From Candidatus Rifleibacteriota bacterium (GTDB taxonomy: Bacteria; Muiribacteriota; Ozemobacteria; Ozemobacterales; Ozemobacteraceae), in the NCBI GenBank assembly GCA_015233565.1, contig JADFXM010000068.1, positions 1-34,323 on the forward strand: a stretch of 34,323 nt of DNA, in the 5' to 3' direction. Below are positions 8,202 to 15,974 of this stretch, piece by piece; within the stretch, counting starts at the first letter, position 1, and each line of letters opens with the position of its first letter. The notes below the pieces were generated by a model. The model made no database searches and was not told the origin of the DNA. It saw only the letters and a list, made by a program, of their open reading frames with translations. The position numbers and the translations under genes were made by a program.

Positions 8202-8942
8202 CTATTGTCCAAGGACCGAATTTGGAGTTGGATTTGACGCTACAGAAGTTGGCTGAATATACTGCATTGCTGCGCTGGCAGTATTCACGGTTGTAATTGA
8301 GGTTGTGGGAGACATTTCAACTCCAACAATTTCTGGGGGAGGCGCCAGGAAAAACGGACTTGGCATGCCGCGTAATCCAAACATCATGAACGGGTTGGGA
8401 AAAACGATTTGTTGAAAAATCATTCGTCCAAAAGGATTGGGAGGAAATATCCAGGGAAACAAGTTTTGAACTACGAAAAAGACAGAGTTAATAATCATTC
8501 CTGCAGGCCCGGGAATACCACCCATCGGAGGAAACATCACAAAGCCTGGAGGTGGTCCGAAGGGGGGAAACCCCATAGGTCCTGGGGGGAGAAAACCTGA
8601 ACCATCCGCCCCAGGAGGAATAGGGGGTGGGAAACCAAGGTTAGGAGGTTGAATCCCTTGAGTAGGGGGCTGAATACCTTGGCTAGGAGGCTGAAATCCC
8701 TGATTGGGAGGTGGGAATCCTTGGTTAGGAGGAACATTCCCGGAAGAATTTTGATTGCTCTGTTGATCGACATTGGCAAACGCGCTAGGAGTTACTTCAT
8801 CAGCTTCCGCTTGATTTTTCCACATAACATAAAGATTGGAAACTCCGTTATTTTCGAGGGAAAATCGGTAGCAAATGACGTTGGGATCTGCTTGGATATT
8901 ATCCGGAGTGTTACCATTCCAATATTTCATCAGGGAAAGCAT
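8202..8942 (-). CDS. Pro/Gly-rich protein with glycosidase-like head and LGQ tail
   Basis: 246 aa from the first ATG. The frame is open for about 24 further codons (KKKLAFWAYRKM precedes Met1) without a start, so the head is probably truncated. KLAFWAYRKMLSLMKYW and DPNVICYRFSLE...LYVMWKN resemble the C-terminal end of a TIM-barrel glycoside hydrolase; this is a low-confidence likeness. Then come a Ser/Gln/Asn linker, seven-residue repeats of the type PPNQGFQ (residues about 72-106), and a long Pro/Phe/Met/Gly-rich segment. The end is SNPTPNSVLGQ. Two other proteins of this cluster end in the same Leu-Gly-Gln. No signal peptide remains. Own terminator at 8154-8182. Function unknown; inferred to be a remnant of an exported protein. 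Confidence 0.5.
   Translation of the reverse strand: MLSLMKYWNGNTPDNIQADPNVICYRFSLENNGVSNLYVMWKNQAEADEVTPSAFANVDQQSNQNSSGNVPPNQGFPPPNQGFQPPSQGIQPPTQGIQPPNLGFPPPIPPGADGSGFLPPGPMGFPPFGPPPGFVMFPPMGGIPGPAGMIINSVFFVVQNLFPWIFPPNPFGRMIFQQIVFPNPFMMFGLRGMPSPFFLAPPPEIVGVEMSPTTSITTVNTASAAMQYIQPTSVASNPTPNSVLGQ
8637..8740 (-). repeat. 21-bp tandem repeats in the Pro-rich gene
   Basis: Five imperfect 21-bp units (plus-strand form roughly AGGAGGCTGAATCCCTTG plus three bases) encode PPNQGF(Q/P) heptapeptides. In-frame units allow length variation without frameshift. Confidence 0.7.
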
Positions 8943-9069
8943 TTTCCTGTATGCCCAAAAAGCGAGTTTTTTCTTTCCTTTCAGATTACTAGAATTTTTG
9001 AAAGAACAACATTAACTTAACTAGATAACCAAGTGGGGTTCAATGTTTTACAACTTTGAGCATAAATGT

Positions 9070-9621
9070 TTACTGTCCGAGGGTTTGAGGTGGGTTCTTA
9101 ATATTTGTATCACAGGGTTTGGAAATAACAACTTTGATTAGACCGATATCGGGGACGCCTGACCCCAGTTCAAGCCCTGGGGGAAAGAAATTTCCTAATT
9201 GCGCTTGAAAAACTTCTGGTGGAATCGGCACGAATTTACTGTTTTTGTCTTTTACAATAGTTTTGCCCGTTGGATCTTTTTCAGTGGTGTATCCATTTTT
9301 ATCAGCAAATTCTTGAACCCGTTTTTCAGTAATTACATTGATAGGAAGCATCTGAAGTGGAATTTGAACGAGTTTTCAGCTTGAATCTTTTAACTGAATT
9401 CTCCCAAGCTGATCATGGTCGACTGTTAATCCTTTCCCATTTGCGTATTGTTCAATTTTGTTTTCGGCATCTTTTACTATTGCCTTTTCAGCGTCTGTTA
9501 GCGGCGTATTATTGGGATGGGTACCGGAAGTCTGCAACACGTTATTCTGAGTTTTAAGCTCGGAATGGATCAAACATCCAAGCATTATGAGGCCAACGCA
9601 GCTGATTTTTGGGTTAATCAT
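9070..9621 (-). pseudogene. Probable lipoprotein with two duplicated domains, split by one TGA
   Basis: One 184-codon frame interrupted only by TGA at 9376-9378 (codon 82). The first half starts with a strong AGGAGGAAATAG ribosome-binding site and a signal peptide ending LIMLGC, a plausible lipobox. The two halves are paralogous: YANGKGLTVDHDQLGRIQLK...KLVQIPLQM aligns with FADKNGYTTEKDPTGKTIVK...KFVPIPPEVF, the TGA facing a Ser (AGT) of the second copy. The C-terminus, NPPQTLGQ, carries the tail shared with two neighbours. TGA is an ordinary stop elsewhere in the window. Inference: a recent nonsense mutation, or readthrough; a reinitiating downstream ATG exists at 9351. Function unknown, cell envelope likely. 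Promoter-like element at 9656-9692. Confidence 0.65.
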
Positions 9622-9655
9622 CTATTTCCTCCTGAGGGTTATGTTTTTACCTTTC

Positions 9656-9692
9656 AAAAATAAGGACGCAGAAAGTAAACAATTTTGTGACA
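9656..9692 (-). promoter_or_regulatory. Promoter-like element shared with 13171-13206
   Basis: On the minus strand TGTCACAAAA, 14 bases, then CGTCCTTATTTTT, ending about 35-50 bp before the ATG at 9621. The same two blocks with a spacer one base shorter precede the gene starting at 13128. The CGTC block recalls ECF-sigma -10 elements; that assignment is an inference. Confidence 0.6.
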
Positions 9693-9734
9693 TATTTTTT
9701 TTCATTTTCTTCTCAATAATTTCAGATTTCCAAA

Positions 9735-9930
9735 CCTCGGGGATTTAAATTTGATACCATTTTTTCGATTTTTGAATCACCAAGTTGCTTTGGAAGGCAT
9801 CTTCTGATTTAATTTTATGAATGTTGGTCTCAGGGTAAAATCCAACCGAAAAGTATTCCAAAATCAGGAAAATACCTTTTGAAGCTATTTTCCGAGAAAA
9901 TGCAAACTATCGATACCAGGAATTCTGAAT
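9735..9930 (+). repeat. Interspersed element A, copy 2
   Basis: 196 bp. Left end CCTCGGGGATTTAAATTTGA and then TACCATTTTTTCGA, inner GTTGGTCTCAGGGTAAAATC with CCAACC (GTTGG/CCAAC can pair), right end CGATACCAGGAATTCTGAAT. Its first 66 bp match copy 3 without an indel. The right end runs into the pseudopilin gene and supplies that gene's last codons and stop. Confidence 0.75.
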
Positions 9931-10137
9931 TTGTGGTTTGTCTGAAATATTTCTGCAAAAAAATATATTAGAAATATTCCCACATTTTATTATGTAACTT
10001 CTGGAATATTGAAACAGGAATCGATAAATTGCAGCCGATACAAATCCGAAAAGAACTAATAGAATTTCAATTGAAGTCATCCCGTGTCTTTGAGTGAATT
10101 TTCCGGATTTCCTTCTCAAAAGCGGTTTCTTTCTCAT
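9907..10137 (-). pseudogene. Type IV pseudopilin, truncated by element A
   Basis: 76 aa from the ATG at 10137, which overlaps the stop of the upstream gene as ATGA. A class-III-like basic leader ends TQRHG, followed by MTSIEILLVLFGFVSAAIYR: prepilin peptidase site Gly|Met, Glu at +5, then a hydrophobic helix. Pilins normally continue with a globular domain of 80 residues or more. Here the frame runs about 25 residues further and ends inside element A (IQNSWYR then stop). Known: such proteins build type IV pili or type II secretion pseudopili in the inner membrane and periplasm. Inference: the gene lost its 3' part to the element. It is the last gene of a four-gene coupled operon. Confidence 0.7.
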
Positions 10138-12209
10138 TTCTCGATTTCCATGTCCCATTCATTAAAGCAATCAGCAATTGCAGCTACATAAAATTTCTCA
10201 CGATTGTTCTGCGTGAAATCAAATACCGGGTCATAGGTTATAGTTCCACCTCGCTTCCATTGCTGAGGTTGGAGAGTTTTCACCGCGATTCCTCCAACGA
10301 TTTTTAATCGGTCGTTCCTGTTTGAAAATACCGATCCTTCAAGTGCGATTAAATACGCTTGAATTTCATCGTTTATTCCGTCGATGGTAATGTTTCCAGA
10401 CATAGAGACAATAGTAAGCGGCTGTTTTGGATCATTTTGAAAAATTTTACCTTTGATATGAATGTCTTTTTGGACTACAATTATTCCTGGGTTTACGACT
10501 TGCAGATTTGGAGGTAATTCCAGCACTCCATCCTTTATGAAGATAGATTTTCCTTTCAGATCTAATGAACTGCCTATCAAGAAACGTTTATTAAATTCAT
10601 CTTGGTTTTCGAATGTTTCATCTATTCGATTGGTTAAAATATCTTTAGTTTCAAGAGTGTTTAAATTCAGTTTAAAAGCCACTGTTGCTTGAGGAACACT
10701 TAATTCAAAATTATTCCCTGGGAATTGAAAAGGGATTTGAACAGATTCTCCGGCAAAACTAAACTCTCTGAATTTTCCAACTGCCGGAAAATCAGTTTTT
10801 TCACTGGTCAAATTTTCGTAAGCTTTATTATAGGGTTCAAACATCAGTGTTGATGCATAATTCAAATAAGTGCCAGGAGTCACAAAAATATCTTTCAGAG
10901 TGAGTCTTGAATCAATTCCGTAAGTACTATTAGTTTTACGGGAATAAAAACTTGATGGGATTGAAATAAGATCCCATATACCTGTGGAGTTTGAAAGGAT
11001 CTGCATTCCAACGGGTTGTTTCAAAAGACTCAAAAGTCCGTCCGGACGCCCATCATTATCGATGTCGATAGTTAGCCCGGAGAAGGCGGCGAATGCTTGG
11101 AATACCTTCCCAACAACGAGTGCAGGTGTGGGGTTAGTCATTGATCCGAACAAATGAAGACATGATGAATCCATGGTGCGGGGGGGATTTCGTTCAAAAA
11201 AGAGGCTGAGAGAGTTTTCGGTATTCATAGAATTCGGCGGAGTACAATTGTCTTGATCATAAAATCCAAAAAAAGTCTGTTGAAGGCCAAGTCTTCCCTG
11301 AATTGAACCACTTGCAAGAGAAACGGTCTTTTGAAAGGTGTTTGGCAACATTGTAACATCAAACAAGGGTGGTTCTCCGGTTAGTTTATTTATTGGGTAA
11401 AAATGAAAAGTTTCACCATTCGTAGTGTCGGCGCCGTTTGTTAGCTGCAAGTCGATTTTATTATCTCCTCCCAGAAAAATGTACCCGGCTTTTTTTAAGT
11501 CAATCATTTTTTTTTCAGGGCTGTTAAAAAGGATGAGTGGCGCCTCAACTTCTTTGTTTGGGTTTTTTGGTTGAAGAGAGGCGCCATTGATTGTATTCCG
11601 AAAGCAATTATAGCCTGCGCTGCTTTCATCTGAAGGCTCAGGGTTTTTAACAAATAATGTAAATTTTGAAACTATTGGTAATACGAGGCTGTGAATTTTT
11701 GCCAGCCGTGAAAATTTATATATCTTTTTCATTTTTCGTAACGAGCTTACATTAATTTCCAGATGAATTTGAACTGAAATGCAAAAAAATTTCTCCCAAG
11801 GATCTTTCCAGGAGTTATTTTCAAGAGCGGAAGCATCGGTGAACTGCGCTTGTATAGAGGAACTGAATTTGGGAAGGTCTTGTCGGTTCTGAAAATCAAA
11901 AGAACTTGGCCAAACTTGGGAAATCGATATTGGAAAATCCTCTTTTTTTGCTTTCAAAACTTTGAGAAATAAAGGACTGTCCGGGTTTCGCAGTTCCATT
12001 CCAATTGCTGAAAAAACCTGATTTGTGACTTCCATCGCCGCCATGTCAAGAAGGAGGGAATTTGAATGGCCATAAATGAACAACGATTTTTCACTCATGG
12101 AATAATTAAGAGAGATTGCTAGAATTCCCAAAACAAATAGTGTTCCGATCATAATGCTGAAAATCAAACTTCCATGGCGATGACCGGAAATGAAAAGCAA
12201 TTTACTCAT
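10134..12209 (-). CDS. Large PilX-like protein with pilin-type N-terminal helix
   Basis: 691 aa. The N-terminus GHRHGSLIFSIMIGTLFVLG followed by ILAISL resembles the 'RHGS/RRGS' N-terminal region of PilX- or GspK-like minor pilins: basic residues, Gly, then one hydrophobic helix (about 10-33). The following 650 residues are exported-looking, poor in Cys and beta-rich. Around 560-640, a run of short hydrophobic strands (GIIVVQKDIHIKGKIF, TIVSMSGNITIDG) looks like a right-handed beta-helix. DIDNDGRPDG (about 385) resembles a calcium-binding Asp loop. No named family for the whole. Start ATG overlaps the FecR gene stop (ATGA); its own stop overlaps the pseudopilin start (ATGA). Inference: a tip or minor-pilin-like component of a secretion or pilus apparatus. 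Confidence 0.65.
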   Translation of the reverse strand: MSKLLFISGHRHGSLIFSIMIGTLFVLGILAISLNYSMSEKSLFIYGHSNSLLLDMAAMEVTNQVFSAIGMELRNPDSPLFLKVLKAKKEDFPISISQVWPSSFDFQNRQDLPKFSSSIQAQFTDASALENNSWKDPWEKFFCISVQIHLEINVSSLRKMKKIYKFSRLAKIHSLVLPIVSKFTLFVKNPEPSDESSAGYNCFRNTINGASLQPKNPNKEVEAPLILFNSPEKKMIDLKKAGYIFLGGDNKIDLQLTNGADTTNGETFHFYPINKLTGEPPLFDVTMLPNTFQKTVSLASGSIQGRLGLQQTFFGFYDQDNCTPPNSMNTENSLSLFFERNPPRTMDSSCLHLFGSMTNPTPALVVGKVFQAFAAFSGLTIDIDNDGRPDGLLSLLKQPVGMQILSNSTGIWDLISIPSSFYSRKTNSTYGIDSRLTLKDIFVTPGTYLNYASTLMFEPYNKAYENLTSEKTDFPAVGKFREFSFAGESVQIPFQFPGNNFELSVPQATVAFKLNLNTLETKDILTNRIDETFENQDEFNKRFLIGSSLDLKGKSIFIKDGVLELPPNLQVVNPGIIVVQKDIHIKGKIFQNDPKQPLTIVSMSGNITIDGINDEIQAYLIALEGSVFSNRNDRLKIVGGIAVKTLQPQQWKRGGTITYDPVFDFTQNNREKFYVAAIADCFNEWDMEIEK

Positions 12210-12892
12210 TGTCCAAGCACTTCTGTGGGGTTAGATCCTGTTGCCCCACTTGTTGGAAGTTCCGTATCATAGGGAATGGAGGAAACTTGAGGACGATCGG
12301 AAGAACTTAAAACTGAAGATGAGGTTAAAACAGGTGATGAAAAGGTCGAAGAAGCTTGTAGGGTAATAGCGCTCATTTCAGTTGCCGTATGTGAATGTTT
12401 TTGGAGGAAAGTTGAATCTGATGAAATGTTCTTGAACACATTACTGAAGTTTTTATTAAGCTCAGGCAATGAATAATCTGTAACTTTTTTTGTAGTCGGA
12501 AAAACTTTAATAGGAGCGTCTTTACTCACAAAGGCAGAATTTCCGGCTTTCAAAATTATTTTTTCGGCGTTCGTTTTCAGGGTGACAGTTCCTTGGATCA
12601 GATCGATAATAGTCGCGCTTGTGGAAGCTGCTACAAGAAATTCAGTGCCTATTACCGTGACTTCAACGCTAGGAGTCAAAACTTGAAAAGATTGTGTAGT
12701 AGGAGCAATTTTAAAAGAGGCGATTCCTTGAAAATCAACAGCTCGTTCAGAGAGTTTGAAGGTTGAATTTGGTAAAAAATGTATGGAAGCTGTGTCTGTA
12801 AGTTTTAGTTTAACTTCGTCAATCGCTGCCAACATAATATTTTTCGGTAATACCATTGTTTGCGAAAAAGAAGAACTCATCGCCAAATTCAT
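12206..12892 (-). CDS. FecR-domain protein with LGQ C-terminal tail
   Basis: 228 aa. Residues about 20-130 form a FecR domain: LTDTASIHFLPNSTFKLSE, VDFQGIASFKI, then SVEVTVIGTEFLVAAS and LIQGTVTLKTNAEKIIL. Known: FecR domains occur in periplasmic sensors for sigma/anti-sigma systems and, without a membrane segment, in many exported proteins. After it comes a Ser/Thr-rich linker (about 150-215) ending SNPTEVLGQ. The protein has no signal peptide of its own. The gene upstream encodes a signal peptide and overlaps it by ATGA, so the two may be one exported gene split by a frameshift, or two coupled genes. Coupled downstream to the PilX-like gene, again through ATGA. Confidence 0.75.
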   Translation of the reverse strand: MNLAMSSSFSQTMVLPKNIMLAAIDEVKLKLTDTASIHFLPNSTFKLSERAVDFQGIASFKIAPTTQSFQVLTPSVEVTVIGTEFLVAASTSATIIDLIQGTVTLKTNAEKIILKAGNSAFVSKDAPIKVFPTTKKVTDYSLPELNKNFSNVFKNISSDSTFLQKHSHTATEMSAITLQASSTFSSPVLTSSSVLSSSDRPQVSSIPYDTELPTSGATGSNPTEVLGQ

Positions 12893-13128
12893 AATATTCC
12901 CGGTTTGAAGGCGCCATGACGCTGACTCTGAATTGGTGCCCTACCCATTGCATCACTTATAGTGGCGGCCACTGCAGCGGGTAATGGAGGTCGTGACGCG
13001 TTTTGTTGCTGTTTTTGCATGATATTTGCGGCGACAAGATTCATAAGGGCTGCCTGAGCAAACGCCACGCTTTCAATTCCGAAGAAGAAACTCACCGAGA
13101 CCATAATGACGAAAAATTTCCTATACAT
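12889..13128 (-). CDS. Short exported peptide, first gene of the pilin/FecR operon
   Basis: 79 aa. A signal peptide (MYRKFFVIMVSVSFFFG...VAFA, cut near residue 24) is followed by about 55 residues with QKQQQNASRPPLPAAVAAT and a basic end (RAPIQSQRHGAFKPGIL). Start ATG with a perfect AGGAGG ribosome-binding site. The stop overlaps the FecR gene start. No family recognised. Because the FecR protein lacks its own signal peptide, this ORF may be its original N-terminus separated by a one-base frameshift. Preceded by the promoter-like element at 13171-13206. Confidence 0.6.
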   Translation of the reverse strand: MYRKFFVIMVSVSFFFGIESVAFAQAALMNLVAANIMQKQQQNASRPPLPAAVAATISDAMGRAPIQSQRHGAFKPGIL

Positions 13129-13170
13129 ATTTTTCCTCCTGTTAGATCTTTGGTAATATTTCCACGATCT

Positions 13171-13206
13171 AAAAATAAGGACGGTAAGGCTTTAATTTTT
13201 GTGACA
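13171..13206 (-). promoter_or_regulatory. Promoter-like element of the pilin/FecR operon
   Basis: On the minus strand TGTCACAAAA, 13 bases, CGTCCTTATTTTT, about 43 bp upstream of the ATG at 13128. It is the same composite motif as at 9656-9692, so the operon and the lipoprotein gene are likely co-regulated. Confidence 0.6.
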
Positions 13207-13398
13207 ACATTTTTCTCAATTGAGAATAATATCACAAATTTCTGTATCAGCTGATGATCCGAGATAGGAATTTGCTTCTTCTCGCTTAAGGTCAGGCTTC
13301 CTTTAGAGTAAGCAATAATCTTTGGCTAAAAACAATTCCAGAAGGCGTTTTCGTTGAATATGAAAATGCATTGCGCTAGATTCTGTCTTGAGACCAAT

Positions 13399-13767
13399 TT
13401 ACATACACTTGTTCAATCTACAGAGGACATCACCCGAATGAAATATGTGTGGTTCCTGAGCTGCCAACCTTGGTTGCACTTGATGCAAATCTTCTGGCGG
13501 CAATTCATTTCTGCAATTTCCAGGTTCTAACCCAAGTAATGCTTCAAATTTCCGGGTTAAATTAGGAATACTTCCATCTTTTAGAATTGCCATATACTTC
13601 CAGTGATATTTCTCGCAAATTGAAAAAACAGGACCTTTGGCGTAAAGACCGTCAAAAATGAGCAGAATTTTTGTTTTTGGCAATCTTTCCTTCAATTGCT
13701 CTGCAAGCCTGTAAAAAGCTTTGGTTTCGCAATCTTGTTTTTCCACATCTTCATTTTCATTTAGCAT
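13399..13767 (-). pseudogene. Transposase fragment (DDE type)
   Basis: 122 codons. MLNENEDVEKQDCETKAFYR, LAEQLKERLPKTKILLIFDG, LYAKGPVFSICEKYHWKYM and AILKDGSIPNL match the central part of a DDE transposase family in which LLxDGLYA carries a catalytic Asp. After ALLGLEPGNCR the likeness stops, suggesting a frameshift or deletion. Both the N-terminal DNA-binding part and the C-terminal catalytic Glu region are missing. Not functional. Confidence 0.65.
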
Positions 13768-14516
13768 TCATTTTTGCCAGACCCAACTCCTATTTACCCA
13801 GACCTGAAGCACGAAATAGGTCGGATGAACGAACTAATTGAAATTGGTATTATTCGACCGAATAGATGTGCCAGTAGTGTTTGAGCGTCTCTTCGAAGGG
13901 TTTTGGCCAAGGGGTTTTGGATGCGCGTTTGAGGTTTGGAACGTTTTTCGAAGCGGATCTCTCCCGTCTGTGGGTAATGTCAACCAGTCGCTGAACCTGA
14001 ATCGCTATCACTCACAGGTAGCTTCGAGTGGTCTTCCAATGTCGGAGGCGTATAGCAGGCTTGATTTAGCTCGCGGATTGTGGTTTCATAAATGGATAAC
14101 GGCTGCTCGAAATGAAATCGAGGTGGCCAGGTTTGATGAAATTTTTTTCCGGATGGATAGGGGCTTCAACAAGCCGATGATAGTTCCTCGCAGCGGAGTT
14201 TGTTTAAAAGAATGTTTTTTTTAGTTCTTTACTTCCTTTTCAGGCTGTCTTCGAGGAATTCATCCTTCGAATCAAAGGGAAGGCTCAGTTTGATGGCTCG
14301 ATTGTTAGGGACATGGATCATCAAATCCCTGAAAAGTCAGTCAGGTAGTCCGATCATCGAAGAGGAAGTCACCACCTATATCTTGGACGGCACCAACCTC
14401 ACGAAGGGAAAAACCAGAAAGACAAGAACCAGAAACAAAGACTATGTCGAGCAATAATTCATGAAAAATCGCCTAATATTACTGTTCCCGTTTCTGAAAA
14501 CTTGGACACAGAAGTA
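13768..14516. other. IS graveyard, no intact gene
   Basis: About 750 bp between two transposase fragments. At 13824-13850 the sequence GAACGAACTAATTGAAATTG followed by GTATTAT repeats the right end of the IS630 remnant (GAACGAATTAATTGGAGTTG at 14829-14848), so this is the end of a second, deleted copy in the same orientation. The open frames at 13838-14224 and 14200-14457 resemble nothing I know. Confidence 0.5.
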
Positions 14517-14837
14517 ATGAATATTCAACTAGAACTGATTAGTAACAGCCTTCCCGATGATGTTCATGCTTTACTTGTGTGGGACCAGGCTGGTTTTCAA
14601 AAATCGAACGATTTGAAGGTTCCATCCAACATCACGTAGCATCGCTTACAGCCATATTCACCTGAATTGAACCCGGTGGAAAGGCTATGGGAATGGATAA
14701 AAGAAAATTTCCTGGGTAAAAGTATTTTTATAGAGATCGAAAACATTTTTCAGGCTGGGGTTTCAAATTGGAACAATTTAACGGATGACCTGGTCAGATC
14801 GACCTGTCGCGTTAAATGGCTTCCACGAACGAATTAA
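14517..14837 (+). pseudogene. IS630-family transposase, C-terminal fragment with internal stop
   Basis: 106 codons of the DDE_3 catalytic domain: DDVHALLVWDQAGFQKSNDL contains the second Asp, LQPYSPELNPVERLWEWIKE the catalytic Glu, and STCRVKWL is the family's usual end. TAG at 14637-14639 interrupts the frame, and the N-terminal helix-turn-helix and first Asp are not found upstream. The right end after the stop, TTGGTATAAC (14844-14853), matches the ends of the MITE-like elements at 2403 and 21802. Non-functional, but it identifies the source of those elements. Confidence 0.85.
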
Positions 14838-14896
14838 TTGGAGTTGGTATAACTTTTCGGTTGCATATTGATCATTTTTTGTCTGGAGGTGTTTGA

Positions 14897-15613
14897 ATGA
14901 GATTAGATGAGCTTACATGGAAAGAGGTTGGAGAATATCTCAGGTCGAATCGGCAAATGATTGTGCCCATTGGGACATGTGAACAGCATGGGCCACATCT
15001 TCCGTTGAATACCGATACACTAGTCGTGGACAAACTGGCCGAGTATCTTTCCGAAGAGGCGGGCATGCTTGTGGGGCCTACGCTCAATTATGGGGTGAAT
15101 TTGCCGTGTGACCGGGGGTATGCCGGAACATGTTCGACCACGAAGGAACTACTGAAAGGTTTTTTTGGATCACTCCTGAAATGGTGGAAAGAGCAGGGGT
15201 TTCGGCGATTCTTTGTGCTCTCTGCGCACGGGGATCCTCATCATATTGAAGCGCTTGAAGCCAGCGACCCAGAAACGGTAGTGGTATTAGAGTTGTATGA
15301 CTTTGACATGACAGGTGTTTTGGAAAAGCAACACGGGGCGAAGCATGCCTGTGAAGCAGAAACTTCGGTGATGATGTATTTATTTCGGGAGAAAGTGAGA
15401 AGTGCTGAAATACAAGATTTTGAAACACCTTTTGAGGATTTTAAACCTTATCTGATTCATGAAAAGATAGAAGCGATTGAAGGGGCACCAGGAAACCAAG
15501 GGTACCCGTCTTGGGCAGACGCTGAGAAAGGGAAAATTCTCTTTTCTCGGATGAAAAAACATGCGCTTGAATGGCTTCTCAGGAATACAGAGAAGGAAAG
15601 GAGCAAAAAATGA
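14897..15613 (+). CDS. Creatininase-family amidohydrolase
   Basis: 238 aa, the usual length of the creatininase / MftE-like family. Metal ligands are recognisable: VPIGTCEQHGPHLPLNTDTL (Glu, His, Asp), the SAHGDPHHIEAL block in place of the common NGHGGN, and HACEAETSVMM (His/Glu). The third-block change (Ser-Ala for Asn-Gly) places it outside the best-known subgroups. Known members hydrolyse cyclic amides (creatinine), formamidopyrimidine intermediates or a mycofactocin precursor tail; the substrate here is unknown. ATG with GGAGGTG ribosome-binding site seven bases upstream. It sits directly downstream of IS remnants and looks slightly richer in G+C than its neighbours, so acquisition by transfer is possible. 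No partner genes adjoin it. Confidence 0.85.
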   Translation: MRLDELTWKEVGEYLRSNRQMIVPIGTCEQHGPHLPLNTDTLVVDKLAEYLSEEAGMLVGPTLNYGVNLPCDRGYAGTCSTTKELLKGFFGSLLKWWKEQGFRRFFVLSAHGDPHHIEALEASDPETVVVLELYDFDMTGVLEKQHGAKHACEAETSVMMYLFREKVRSAEIQDFETPFEDFKPYLIHEKIEAIEGAPGNQGYPSWADAEKGKILFSRMKKHALEWLLRNTEKERSKK

Positions 15614-15974
15614 TGCTAGCCGAATGCAAAAGGCGACGGGGAAAAATTGATAATGGCCTCGGCCAGGGAAGGATGATGATTCCTCGATGATAACACAAAC
15701 GGGTAGGAACCCCCATCAGTGATGGGAAATTTGGTACAAAAGAGGAAATCTTCAAAAAAAGAGGTTATAATAACAATAATAAAAAGAAATACAGAGTAAG
15801 TGATGTGGTTCGGTGAAGAGGCCTCAAGAAGATGGCCGATCAGTGTTTATGGCGAGTATTACCGAATGGGTTTATGAATTTAGAATCCTTGTCTATGTAA
15901 CGAAATGCAATGGATTAGACATTTGTTAGAATTAGTACAAAACTGAAATCTGATTGAATAGGGAGGACAATTTC
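15614..15974. other. Intergenic region, no gene seen
   Basis: Contains a short hairpin (CCCATC, AGT, GATGGG near 15710-15724) that may end the creatininase transcript though it lacks a U-run, followed by AT-rich DNA holding the promoter region of the next gene. No convincing coding frame. Confidence 0.5.

Noticed and set aside
8637..8740. CRISPR array
   Set aside because: The repeats are 21-bp tandem units inside a coding frame without spacers.
9376..9378. TGA as selenocysteine or a reassigned codon
   Set aside because: TGA is the ordinary stop of several genes here, no SECIS-like hairpin was recognised, and the aligned residue is serine, not cysteine.
13838..14457. Two plus-strand frames between transposase fragments
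   Set aside because: No match to either transposase family or any other protein I know; treated as debris.
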